Assembly: GCA_031556475.1 (NCBI GenBank)
Contig: JAVBSY010000004.1
Span: 3,792 to 67,791, forward strand
Length of the DNA stretch: 64,000 nt
Reading direction: 5' to 3'
From: Azoarcus sp031556475
Lineage (GTDB): Bacteria; Pseudomonadota; Gammaproteobacteria; Burkholderiales; Rhodocyclaceae
Both the position numbers and the translations under genes were made by a program. Below the pieces are notes generated by a model. It saw nothing but the letters and a program-made list of their open reading frames with translations, had not been told where the DNA came from and searched no databases. Shown here piece by piece: positions 18,164 through 26,889 of the stretch (positions within the stretch are counted from its first letter, which is position 1; each line of letters starts with the position of its first letter).

Positions 18164-19646
18164 TTCCAGTGGTGAACACATCAGGGCAGGAAGCCAGCAC
18201 GCCGAGCGAGATGGACTTCGTTGCCCCGTTTGCAAAGCACGGGTTCATCACCGTAACGGCCACGTGCGGCGAGCGTATTTCGCACATTTCAGCGGCAACT
18301 CGAACCAAGCCTGTGAGTTGTACCACCCAAGTGTGGGAGCCGCTTCGGTCGGCATAACAGGGAACGCAAGCACTGGGTTCCATTTCGCTACCGCAGTTTC
18401 TTATTTGGAGGCGCCGGCACTGATATGGCGGGATGACAGGCCCATCCCCGTCAGCCTGTGGCTACGCTTGCCACGGTTGCCGGTGGGTTACGCATCGACG
18501 CTGCGCCTCCATTCTCCGTTGGGACAGCAGCGCTTTCCTGGCGAACTCCTCGCCAAAGCCTACTTTGCCCAAGTGGCGTTACAAGAGCCTCCAGCCAGCG
18601 TCGAAGCCTCTCCACGAGACCCGGCGATCGAAATTCGGCTGAAAGATGTGCTTCAGCAATTTCGCCTAACGGGGAATTTCTTCCGGGCACATGTCGATGG
18701 TGGGGTGCTCGAAGCGCGCGTTGTGCCTCTGGAGTTGGGTGAGACTTATGTCCTCGTGACGCAGCGATGTTTGCCGCTTCCCCACCCAGATGCGTTGGAG
18801 ATCCTCCAGACGCGCACGGAGCGCAATTGGACGGCCTATCGGCTTCGGCTCCGTGATGTTGCAGAGACACGTACGCACGACGTTGCCGAACTGCGTGCCT
18901 ATCTGGAACGAGAGATCGTACCCGCGCGGCCCAAGATCGATTTGCTCTGGCCACCACCAAATCGACTCGATCCCGATGGTACGCGCATTCACGCAACAAC
19001 GGTATGCCAATTGATTGTTCGCTCCAATGCTGGACCGCCGATATACAGAGCACTGGAAACCGGTGGCGCGGAGGTAACGACGCTGGGGAAAGACCTCTAC
19101 GCCATTAACCTGGCATCGCAAAAGGGCGAGGCCTTAGTTGGGCTGCCAGGGAGCGCTTATCAACAATTGCGGTTCGAGGATACCGAACTTATCGAGCCGA
19201 AAGGCGTGGTCTTGTCGTCGGATCAAGAGTTCGCTGGTTTGCATACCACGCAAGCCAATGAACTTGCGCATCACACGGGGAGAATAGCAATACAGGTACC
19301 TACAGAGCGCCTATGGCAACGCGTGAGGATCAATCTATTGCCCTTGCGGCCATGCTCCGAACATCGTGAGCATGCACTCGACGGTCCTTTGCTGAGCTTG
19401 GATTGCGGCGCCTTTGGCCGAGTTTTCACGAGCGTTTGCATCACGGAAGAAAAACACCGTCTGCTGTGGTATGCCCGTTTCGAAAATCTGGTCGTCGGCA
19501 TGGCCGGACCACTCGCTTGGAGGCGTTTGGATTCGGTGCGTACCAAGGAGCAACTGCTCCACTGGGCTGCCGGAAATGGCGTGCAAGCCCTTCTCCCCCT
19601 CATGTTGTCCGCATTTCTCATTGAGGTAGATCGTGGCCTTTCTTGA
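18147..19646 (+). CDS. Druantia-like operon protein with CoiA-like zinc motif (position of DruB)
   Basis: This 499-residue protein overlaps the end of druA. Residues 20-60 read LRCPVCKARVHHRNG then RRAYFAHFSG and CELYH, so Cys26, Cys29, His47, Cys56 and His60 could bind zinc. The pattern CPxC...R.YFAH.SG...C is like the N-terminal zinc ribbon of CoiA-type competence proteins. I do not see the CoiA nuclease motif; the rest appears strand-rich. Position after druA and length fit the DruB slot of type I Druantia. Both the zinc site and the DruB assignment are inference. Confidence 0.65.
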   Translation: MDWAIDSSGEHIRAGSQHAERDGLRCPVCKARVHHRNGHVRRAYFAHFSGNSNQACELYHPSVGAASVGITGNASTGFHFATAVSYLEAPALIWRDDRPIPVSLWLRLPRLPVGYASTLRLHSPLGQQRFPGELLAKAYFAQVALQEPPASVEASPRDPAIEIRLKDVLQQFRLTGNFFRAHVDGGVLEARVVPLELGETYVLVTQRCLPLPHPDALEILQTRTERNWTAYRLRLRDVAETRTHDVAELRAYLEREIVPARPKIDLLWPPPNRLDPDGTRIHATTVCQLIVRSNAGPPIYRALETGGAEVTTLGKDLYAINLASQKGEALVGLPGSAYQQLRFEDTELIEPKGVVLSSDQEFAGLHTTQANELAHHTGRIAIQVPTERLWQRVRINLLPLRPCSEHREHALDGPLLSLDCGAFGRVFTSVCITEEKHRLLWYARFENLVVGMAGPLAWRRLDSVRTKEQLLHWAAGNGVQALLPLMLSAFLIEVDRGLS

Positions 19647-22179
19647 TGTGAATAGGAAAAAGCTGGCGTTCCTGCTGAATCGAGGGACTCATACAGGCGA
19701 ACTCAGGAAATTCTTTGTAGAGTCAAGAGTGCCATTGATTCACAAGGGCGCGCGTGGTGTGCAAAACCTTCCCCAAGGAAACACGGAGAGGATTCGCGCC
19801 ATTTGCGAACGGCTTCCGCCCAAAACCAACGACACGCTGCGCGACTGGTTCCAGAAGAACATCACCTTGAGCGATCCAATGCCTCCGGCCGATGTCTTGA
19901 CCTATCTGGAACTCTACGATCAAAACGAAAGCCTCTCCGCAACCGAAATGCAATTGGTTGCGCGTTCCGCCCTTATCTATTTATTCGAAGAGACACCCGA
20001 TCGGGAACTGCTTTCTTTCCTTCGGCGTGCACCGGGTGCACCACCAACGCCCCATGACAGCGTAGCATCCAATTTGGTACCGGTTGATACTGAGCCTCAA
20101 CAGAATGAAATGGTCTCTCAAGAGGATGAGCCCATTTCGGAGACCTTAACCCCTCAGAGCTATCAACTATCGGAATTGATCGCAGCGCTCATTGCCAACG
20201 ATAAGAGCGCTATCGACAACGCCCTAGAGGCTTTTTCGACAGCCACGCAAACACTGGTAGAGGCATTGTTGTACATACGAGGCGGTAACATTGAGGCCGC
20301 TGGCAAGCAATTGGAACTATTGGATCCTAGTGGTCCAGAAGTGGAGCTTATCAGGAACGCATTGGGCCGCGTCCGTCACCAGCGTGGCGCTCCATCTTCT
20401 TCAAGTGGGATTCAACTGTACATTCCTCAGCAGTTGATGGAGCATCCCAAGGCCGACAGTCACACGATCATTGGTATCTGTACCAATATATCAGAAGCGG
20501 GAGCCGTCTTCGTGCGGCCTTTGGCGTTGAAATTGGACAAACAATTTCATCTGCTGGGCCAGGACGATCGGGCTGCTTTGTTCCCCGAGAGTGGTGATGT
20601 CATGACGTATCGTTCGGAATTGCGTCTCCCTCTCAAGCCCCGAGATCTCATCCATTGGCGGGTTGCAGAAAAGGAAAATACCTCGGGAAAAATTCGTTTC
20701 CACATGGAGTCCGAACTCGGCCCTGTTTTTGAAACTCGCCGCATCTCTGTCCCCAGCACCGATCCCGATAAAGTGCGCGAACGCATCAAGACGTTGGCTG
20801 CTTCGGAACATCTATCGACAAATCAGCAGATGATTTTTCTGTTATCGGATGGTATTGCCGTGGCATCATTCAAAGCGGTTGACCTCAGTCGAGATGAGGC
20901 CTATGACCAAGCTTGGCAGGCCTGGAGTTCGCTAGAAACCTGGCTGATCGAAGGGCGTGAGTGTTGTCTTGATTTGTCCAAGCATCCGGCCTCGCATCTG
21001 GATCTTTCCACACTGGATACCGCGTTCAAAAAGATCCTGAAAAACTTGGAGGCGGAGCAGAAAGTAACGCTCAGCAAGGCACAGAAACGAGAGTTAATCG
21101 ACCTGCTGCGGGACGCTTCGACGGGGGAACATGGATTTCGTGTCCAACGCGCGGTTTCCGTACTGGAGCACGTCGTGCTCGACGGTGACGACCTCGAAAC
21201 CGTTTTGGACTTGCTCAAGGCACGAGAAGAGGTTCGGCTTCGCGTACAGCAGTTGATCGACGCGGAGCACGCGCAGTGGCGAAGCGAGCACTCGGGACTC
21301 CAAGCCGAAATCGAGGTCTTGAAGCACAAAAAGACGGAACTCGTAAAAGAAGGCAAAGAACAGGAACGTCAGAACAAGAAACTGGCCGATGCCGCTGCAT
21401 CCATGGTCAAAGACGCTTTTTCCAAAGCGATTCATGATGGCATGACGACGTTGGCCAATGCCGAGATATTCCGAATGCTGACGGATAACCATACCCATCG
21501 AGTGGTGGAGCCCTCAGTGCCTGTTCCGGCGGTCACCACCCTCATCGAGTCGTGGGCCATCAAGGAAACGTTGCCACCCTCCGAAGTAAAGACCCGTTTG
21601 ATGGCGCTGGGCTTGAACGCTCGCCAGGCGATTGTCCTGGCCGAATTGTGTGCCCTGACCCTGGACTCAGGGGCGCTCTTGATCTTGAAAGGGAACTGTG
21701 CTCGACAGTATGCGCAGGTTCTGATTCGCATGAACTGCGAAACCAGTGGAATGCTTGCCATCCCGATGGGGTTGACCTCAGGTGCACCCATTCGTCATGC
21801 ATTGGACGCTCTGCCCGACGTTCAAAACCTAGCAATCCTGGATGCGGACCTTTCCCCCCTGGAAGTCTATGGCGCACGCCTGCTCGATTCTGTCTTTGAA
21901 GCGGCCCAGGAGAAGGAAAATAACCCACCACCATTGCTGCTCTCCTGCCTCGGAGGAGACATGTCTCTGCCCTTGCCAGAGGTGGTGCGACAAATCGCTG
22001 TCGTCGTCGATATGGATCTGTCATGGGATAATGGGCTGCACTCGCTGGCAGAGGTCGAGATCGAATCTTCTTCTCTGTTGCCATCATTTCGCTCAAAGCT
22101 CTTGCAACGACTCGCCGAAGTACAGGGAGAATATCAAGACCACGTTGAGCGGGCATTGGTCAAGGCACTCATTCCGTAG
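19633..22179 (+). CDS. Druantia-like operon protein with coiled coil (position of DruC)
   Basis: This 848-residue protein overlaps the previous gene by 14 bases. The first 160 residues are helical and include VPLIHKGARGVQNLPQGN; a linker rich in Glu/Gln/Pro follows. A long coiled coil is visible at about 535-600 (LRVQQLIDAEHAQWRSEHSG, VLKHKKTELVKEGKEQERQN), then a C-terminal domain (ARQAIVLAELCALTLDSGAL). No enzyme motif is recognised, and the C-terminal part may be a degenerate ATPase-like fold. It ends the operon, and its position fits DruC. Base use is lower in GC than the core: 30 of 60 bases at 20221-20280 are G/C, against 36 of 60 at 24001-24060 in spoT. Confidence 0.65.
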   Translation: MAFLDVNRKKLAFLLNRGTHTGELRKFFVESRVPLIHKGARGVQNLPQGNTERIRAICERLPPKTNDTLRDWFQKNITLSDPMPPADVLTYLELYDQNESLSATEMQLVARSALIYLFEETPDRELLSFLRRAPGAPPTPHDSVASNLVPVDTEPQQNEMVSQEDEPISETLTPQSYQLSELIAALIANDKSAIDNALEAFSTATQTLVEALLYIRGGNIEAAGKQLELLDPSGPEVELIRNALGRVRHQRGAPSSSSGIQLYIPQQLMEHPKADSHTIIGICTNISEAGAVFVRPLALKLDKQFHLLGQDDRAALFPESGDVMTYRSELRLPLKPRDLIHWRVAEKENTSGKIRFHMESELGPVFETRRISVPSTDPDKVRERIKTLAASEHLSTNQQMIFLLSDGIAVASFKAVDLSRDEAYDQAWQAWSSLETWLIEGRECCLDLSKHPASHLDLSTLDTAFKKILKNLEAEQKVTLSKAQKRELIDLLRDASTGEHGFRVQRAVSVLEHVVLDGDDLETVLDLLKAREEVRLRVQQLIDAEHAQWRSEHSGLQAEIEVLKHKKTELVKEGKEQERQNKKLADAAASMVKDAFSKAIHDGMTTLANAEIFRMLTDNHTHRVVEPSVPVPAVTTLIESWAIKETLPPSEVKTRLMALGLNARQAIVLAELCALTLDSGALLILKGNCARQYAQVLIRMNCETSGMLAIPMGLTSGAPIRHALDALPDVQNLAILDADLSPLEVYGARLLDSVFEAAQEKENNPPPLLLSCLGGDMSLPLPEVVRQIAVVVDMDLSWDNGLHSLAEVEIESSSLLPSFRSKLLQRLAEVQGEYQDHVERALVKALIP

Positions 22180-22233
22180 AAGAAATCGCCCGTGTGCGGA
22201 CCAGTCAGGTTCCACCCAAAGCTGCCGCACCTA

Positions 22234-22440
22234 TACGCATCCAGGGTGCGCTGCTCGGCGCTCAATTCACGCGTAGACGGCCCGCTGTCGGTACCTTCCT
22301 TTCCGTCAATGCCTCGTAGCGCATCTGTGCATAACGATGCCGCAGTCCGTGCATGCTGCTCAGGTCTGCCACTTTGCACTGGCCGTCGTAAGTGTGCCGT
22401 TGCTGGATGAACATCTTGTGCGTGGAAATCCAAGCCACAA
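22234..22440 (-). pseudogene. Frameshifted integrase remnant at the right end of the island
   Basis: The minus strand reads DLSSMHGLRHRYAQMRYEAL, containing the HGLRH recombinase box. After a frameshift in the A/G-rich run near 22297-22308 it continues with GPSTRELSAEQRTLDA. Both blocks match integrase-domain recombinases of the class of the intact integrase at the left end, where the order HGLRH..YEALT...LSxEQ..LDA is usual. The C-terminal Tyr region is missing. It lies between the Druantia-like operon and gmk. Confidence 0.65.
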
Positions 22441-22646
22441 CCAACCGTATCGCTAGCTGCGTGACTGTTTCTTTGCACAGACTGACTGCTAAACTTCTCC
22501 CGATCATGCGTACGCCACCCGCCTGTCACCGTGTCACGCCATCTCCTACCAGCCCAGGTATCGTGTGGGGTAAATCGTGGGGGAAGTGCAGGCCGGCACC
22601 CCATATAGATCATGAAAATCAACCGCTTGCAGCGCGTTTCGCGCTT

Positions 22647-22667
22647 CAGGTGCAGAACATCGAGTGA
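22647..22667 (+). pseudogene. yicC: Last codons of yicC left at the island edge
   Basis: Directly before gmk the plus strand reads the codons Q-V-Q-N-I-E and a TGA. YicC proteins end in this way, and in betaproteobacteria yicC normally lies directly upstream of gmk. The sequence further left does not resemble YicC, so only the tail seems to remain. This suggests that the island arrived inside yicC or replaced it. Six residues is little evidence. Confidence 0.45.
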
Positions 22668-22675
22668 AATTCGAT

Positions 22676-23290
22676 ATGCCAGGAACGCTCATTATTGTTA
22701 CCGCGCCTTCCGGTGCGGGTAAAACCACCTTGGTTCGCGGTCTGCTCGAGCGCGATCCGCAGGTACAGTTGTCTGTGTCCTACACCACGCGTGAGCCGCG
22801 CTCCGGCGAAAAGAATGGGCGTGAATACAATTTCGTCGACGTTTATACCTTCCGCTCCTTGCGCGACCGTGGCGAATTTCTCGAATGGGCGGAAGTTCAT
22901 GGCAACTATTACGCTACTTCCAAGGTCTGGTTGAAAGAGCAGGTCGCGGCTGGCCGCGATACTCTGCTGGAAATCGATTGGCAGGGTGCGCAGCAGGTGC
23001 GCAAGCTTTTTCCCGAGGCGATGTCCGTTTTCATTTTGCCGCCGTCGCTCGAGGAACTGGAAAGCCGCCTGCGCAAACGCGGTACAGACAGCGACGATGT
23101 CATCGATCGCCGGCTGCTGGCGGCACGCGGCGAGATGCGTCATGTGGGCGAGTTCGACTACGTTATACTGAACGACGAACTACCTGCCGCGCTCGAAGAC
23201 CTTGTCGGTGTCGTGCGCGCGGTTCGTCTGCGCTACAAGAATCAGCGTTCGCGGCGGCCGCAGTATTTTGCTTTTCTTGAACAGGATTGA
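22676..23290 (+). CDS. gmk: Guanylate kinase
   Basis: Gmk phosphorylates GMP to GDP with ATP in the cytoplasm. The P-loop is APSGAGKTTL near residues 9-18. The GMP-binding part shows SVSYTTREPRSGEKNGREYNFV, and LLEIDWQGAQQVRK follows. I choose the ATG at 22676 because family members start M-x-GTLxIVTAPSG; a GTG at 22664 overlapping the yicC stop is possible. The 204-residue length is normal. It heads gmk-rpoZ-spoT, a conserved order linking GTP supply, RNA polymerase and (p)ppGpp. Confidence 0.97.
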   Translation: MPGTLIIVTAPSGAGKTTLVRGLLERDPQVQLSVSYTTREPRSGEKNGREYNFVDVYTFRSLRDRGEFLEWAEVHGNYYATSKVWLKEQVAAGRDTLLEIDWQGAQQVRKLFPEAMSVFILPPSLEELESRLRKRGTDSDDVIDRRLLAARGEMRHVGEFDYVILNDELPAALEDLVGVVRAVRLRYKNQRSRRPQYFAFLEQD

Positions 23291-23293
23291 CCC

Positions 23294-23509
23294 ATGGCCC
23301 GTATTACCGTTGAAGATTGTCTCAAGAGGATTCCGAACCGCTTCCAGCTCACCCTGGCGGCGACCTACCGCGCGCGCCAGTTGACTGCTGGTGGTACCCC
23401 GCAGATCGAACTCGATCCTCACGACCGCGACAAGCCCACGGTGATCGCGTTGCGCGAAGTTGCCGCCGGCAAGGTGGGGCTTGAGATGCTCAACCGCGGG
23501 CAGGCCTGA
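23294..23509 (+). CDS. rpoZ: RNA polymerase omega subunit
   Basis: This 71-residue protein begins MARITVEDCLKRIPNRFQL, the standard omega start, and continues with the conserved ATYRARQL segment and an acidic DPHDRDKPTVIALREVA part. Omega binds the beta-prime subunit, helps polymerase assembly and forms part of a (p)ppGpp site in proteobacteria. It lies three bases after gmk and 26 before spoT, so the three are probably co-transcribed. Confidence 0.97.
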   Translation: MARITVEDCLKRIPNRFQLTLAATYRARQLTAGGTPQIELDPHDRDKPTVIALREVAAGKVGLEMLNRGQA

Positions 23510-23535
23510 TCGGCCGCGGGGGAGAGGTTCGCGCG

Positions 23536-25752
23536 ATGCACGCCGCTTCAGCCTCTCCATTGCCCTCCGATCCTTTTTCTGCGGGCAGTCTGCAAGTCAG
23601 CGATGCTCAGAGTGGTTTCGAGCGGCTGAAAAACAAGCTTGCCGCTTATATGCGGCCGGAAGACCTCAGCCGCGTCGAGATCGCCTACCGTTTTTCGGCC
23701 GCTGCCCACGAGGGCCAGCTTCGCATCAGCGGCGAGCCTTACATCACGCACCCGGTCGCGGTGGCCGATATCATCGCCGACTGGAATCTCGACGCACAGG
23801 CGCTGATCGCCGCGCTCCTCCACGATGTGATGGAGGACACCCATATTTCCAAGCAGGAACTTGCCGAACGTTTCGGCAAGGCGGCGGCGGAACTGGTCGA
23901 TGGCTTGTCCAAGCTCGACAAGATCGAATTCCGTTCCCACGCCGAGGCGCAGGCGGAGAATTTCCGCAAAATGCTGCTGGCGATGGCGAGCGATCTGCGG
24001 GTCATCCTGGTCAAGCTTGCCGATCGTCTGCACAACATGCGTACGCTCGACTGCGTGCGCCCGGCCAAGCGCCGCCGCATCGCCAGCGAAACGCTGGAAA
24101 TCTACGCTCCGATCGCCAACCGCCTTGGTCTCAACAACCTGTACCGGGAGTTGCAGGAGCTCTCCTTCGAGCACAAGTACCCGTTGCGTTATCGCGTGCT
24201 GTCGAAGGCCATCAAGGCTGCACGAGGCAACCGCCGCGAAGTGGTGGGGCGGGTGCTGGCGGCGCTTGAAGAACGCCTGCCGCAATGGGGCATCCTGGCC
24301 GAAGTGCAGGGGCGTGAAAAACACCTGTACGGCATCTACCGCAAGATGGTGGATAAGCACCTCACTTTTTCACAGGTGCTGGATATCTACGGTTTCCGCG
24401 TCATTGTGCGCGACGTGCAAGGCTGCTATCTGGCCCTGGGTGCCTTGCATTCGATGTACAAGCCCGTGCCGGGCAAGTTCAAGGATTATCTGGCGATTCC
24501 GAAGGGCAACGGCTATCAGTCGCTGCACACCACGCTGATCGGGCCGTTCGGCACGCCCGTCGAGGTACAGATCCGTACGCGTGAGATGCACCACATCGCC
24601 GAAGCCGGCGTGGCATCGCACTGGCTGTATAAAGAAGACGAAAAGACGCTCACCGAACTCCAGCAAAAGACCCATTCGTGGTTGCAATCCTTGCTGGAAC
24701 TACAATCCACCTCGGGCGAGGCCACGGAGTTTCTCGAACACGTCAAAATCGACCTCTTTCCCAGCGAGGTTTACGTGTTCTCGCCCAAGGGCAAGATTTT
24801 CTCCATGCCCAAAGGTTCGACGCCGGTCGATTTCGCTTACGCCGTGCATACCGATATCGGCAACCGTTGCGTGGCCTGCCGCGTCAATGGCGATCTCATG
24901 CCGCTGCGCACCGAGTTGCAGAATGGCGATCAGGTCGAGATCATCACTGCCGCTCACGCCAACCCGAACCCGGCTTGGTTGTCCTACGCACGCACTGGTA
25001 AGGCACGGTCGCAGATCCGCCATTTTCTCAAGACCGCGCAGCAGGACGAAGCGGTTGCGTTGGGCGAGCGCCTGCTCAACCAGGCATTGCGTCCGCACGG
25101 TCTGACCCTGGGGCAGTTGTCGGCCTTCGCCTGGGAGCGTTTCCTGCGTGACCGCGGCGTACGTGGCAAGCGCGATATTTTCGCCGATATCGGTTTGGGC
25201 AAACGTTTGCCGGTGATCGTCGCGCGGCGCCTGTCACAGGCGCAGGATCAGGAGTCGGGCCGGCCGGACGTGGTCAAGCCCAAGTCCGCCGGTGCCATCA
25301 TGATTCGCGGCAGCGAAGGTATCGCGGTTCAACTCGCGCGTTGTTGCCATCCGATTCCGGGCGATCCGATCATCGGCACGATCCGCAAGGGACAAGGCCT
25401 GGAAGTGCATTTGCACGACTGCCCGGTGGTCGTGGCCAAGCTGCGCGGCGATCGTGGGCGCTGGGTCGACGTCGAGTGGGAGCCGGGCGACGATCGTCTG
25501 TTCGACGTTACCGTTCGCGTGCTGACCCAGAATGTTCGCGGTGTGCTTGCCAAGGTTGCCAGTGCGATTTCCGAGGAAGAGTGCAACATTCAAAACGTCG
25601 GCATGGACAACGAACAGGGCGCCTACACCGGACTTACATTGACGCTGCAAGTGCGCGACCGCATGCATCTTGCGCGGGTCATGCGCGGTGTGCGTCGCGT
25701 GCCCGAAGTCGTGCGCATCGGCCGGGTCAAGGCCGACGGTCGTGCCAGTTGA
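23536..25752 (+). CDS. spoT: Bifunctional (p)ppGpp synthetase/hydrolase
   Basis: This 738-residue RSH protein contains an HD hydrolase domain with HDVMEDT at residues 96-102 and HNMRTLD later, a synthetase domain (YGFRVIVRD, KFKDYLAIPKGNGYQSLHT, VEIQIRTREMH), a TGS domain (YVFSPKGKIFSMPKGSTPVDFAYAVHT), and C-terminal zinc-finger and ACT regions (CCHPIPGD, VRVLTQNVRGVLAKVAS). The intact HD and the KFKD variant of the RxKD motif indicate a SpoT/Rel-type bifunctional enzyme rather than RelA. It sets the alarmone level during starvation and sits in the usual gmk-rpoZ-spoT order. Confidence 0.95.
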   Translation: MHAASASPLPSDPFSAGSLQVSDAQSGFERLKNKLAAYMRPEDLSRVEIAYRFSAAAHEGQLRISGEPYITHPVAVADIIADWNLDAQALIAALLHDVMEDTHISKQELAERFGKAAAELVDGLSKLDKIEFRSHAEAQAENFRKMLLAMASDLRVILVKLADRLHNMRTLDCVRPAKRRRIASETLEIYAPIANRLGLNNLYRELQELSFEHKYPLRYRVLSKAIKAARGNRREVVGRVLAALEERLPQWGILAEVQGREKHLYGIYRKMVDKHLTFSQVLDIYGFRVIVRDVQGCYLALGALHSMYKPVPGKFKDYLAIPKGNGYQSLHTTLIGPFGTPVEVQIRTREMHHIAEAGVASHWLYKEDEKTLTELQQKTHSWLQSLLELQSTSGEATEFLEHVKIDLFPSEVYVFSPKGKIFSMPKGSTPVDFAYAVHTDIGNRCVACRVNGDLMPLRTELQNGDQVEIITAAHANPNPAWLSYARTGKARSQIRHFLKTAQQDEAVALGERLLNQALRPHGLTLGQLSAFAWERFLRDRGVRGKRDIFADIGLGKRLPVIVARRLSQAQDQESGRPDVVKPKSAGAIMIRGSEGIAVQLARCCHPIPGDPIIGTIRKGQGLEVHLHDCPVVVAKLRGDRGRWVDVEWEPGDDRLFDVTVRVLTQNVRGVLAKVASAISEEECNIQNVGMDNEQGAYTGLTLTLQVRDRMHLARVMRGVRRVPEVVRIGRVKADGRAS

Positions 25753-25826
25753 GTGGCGCATTGCCCGCACCGCTTCGCTCATGCTGCTAGAATCGCGCGT
25801 GTTTCCCGCACGAGGCCTCTATAACC

Positions 25827-26006
25827 ATGGCGATGTACGAATCCGAACACACCCGATTCATGCGCGAATGGCTGCAAAAGCATCCGCAAGAAATCACCGA
25901 GCAGCAAAAAGGCCGCGCCCTGTGGTGGGATAAGCCGCAGGATCTGCAAACGCAGCAGCGCCATCAAGAAGCCAAAGTGCCGGTTAAGCCCTATTACTAC
26001 GGGTAA
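25827..26006 (+). CDS. DUF3460 family small protein
   Basis: This 59-residue protein reads MAMYESEHTRFMREWLQKHP, then GRALWWDKP and ends KVPVKPYYYG. This is the DUF3460 pattern of betaproteobacteria (YESEHTxFM...ALWWDK...YYY). It is soluble, helical and of unknown function. The start may be the second Met (25833). It lies 74 bases after spoT, a common place in this class. Confidence 0.9.
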   Translation: MAMYESEHTRFMREWLQKHPQEITEQQKGRALWWDKPQDLQTQQRHQEAKVPVKPYYYG

Positions 26007-26109
26007 TCGCTTCCTCCGAACCGAACCGTCGCGAACAGGCGATGCGCCTGTCGCGGTTTCCGCGCGGTCTGCTTCCTGTAGCCCGCTTCGGCTGTTTCCG
26101 CCTGTTCCA

Positions 26110-26877
26110 ATGACCGATTCCGTTCGCGACGCCCGTCCACTCCAAGCCGACGCTCAGTTACAGCGCTATTTCGCCACCGAAGAAGAACGCCGGCAGGTCA
26201 CGCGCACGTTGTTCGACCGCGCTGCAGCCGGCTATGAGCGTGCCGAGGCGATTACCGCGCTTGGCACCGGTCCGTGGTACCGGCGCTGGGTGTTGAAACG
26301 CAGCGGACTCGCAGCGGGCATGACGGTGCTCGACGTGGCTGCCGGTACCGGGCTGGTGGCGCGCGAGGCCGCGCGCATCGTCGGTTCCGATGGACGGCTG
26401 ATTGCACTCGACCCTTCACCGGGCATGCTGGCCGAGCTGCAGAAAAAGCTCGATGTCGAAACCATCGAGGCTTACGCCGAGTCGATCCCGTTGCCGGATG
26501 CGCACGTCGATTTCGTTTCCATGGGTTATGCGCTGCGCCACGTGGCCGATCTCGATCGTACCTTTGGCGAATACCTGCGTGTGTTGCGACCCGGCGGCCG
26601 GGTTTGCGTGATGGAGATTTCTCGTCCGCACGGTGCGTTGGGCCAGTTCCTGCTGCGCTGTTATTTGCGTACCGTGGTACCTCTGCTGGCGCGTTTGGCG
26701 CGCTGCAGTCCGGATGTGTCGCTGCTGTGGCGTTATTACGGAGATACGATCCAGGCCGCGGTGCAGCCGGAACGGGTGCAGGAGGCGATGCGCCGCGCGG
26801 GTTTCGAAGAGGTTCGCTGCGTTGTCACCTTCGGTACGTTTCGCGAATACCTTGGGCGCAAACCACGGGCAGATTGA
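26110..26877 (+). CDS. UbiE/COQ5-like class I methyltransferase
   Basis: This 255-residue SAM-dependent methyltransferase has motif I VLDVAAGTGLVAREAAR near residues 74-90, an acidic ribose contact (LIALDPSPGML), the post-I motif (SIPLPDAHVDFVSMGYALRHV) and YLRVLRPGGRVCVMEISRP. These blocks, including the SMGYALRHV and MEIS segments, resemble UbiE/MenG enzymes that C-methylate quinone precursors. The tail differs from canonical UbiE, so it may act on another ring substrate. It is 12 bases before the exonuclease fusion gene. Confidence 0.85.
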   Translation: MTDSVRDARPLQADAQLQRYFATEEERRQVTRTLFDRAAAGYERAEAITALGTGPWYRRWVLKRSGLAAGMTVLDVAAGTGLVAREAARIVGSDGRLIALDPSPGMLAELQKKLDVETIEAYAESIPLPDAHVDFVSMGYALRHVADLDRTFGEYLRVLRPGGRVCVMEISRPHGALGQFLLRCYLRTVVPLLARLARCSPDVSLLWRYYGDTIQAAVQPERVQEAMRRAGFEEVRCVVTFGTFREYLGRKPRAD

Positions 26878-26889
26878 CCATTCATAGTC

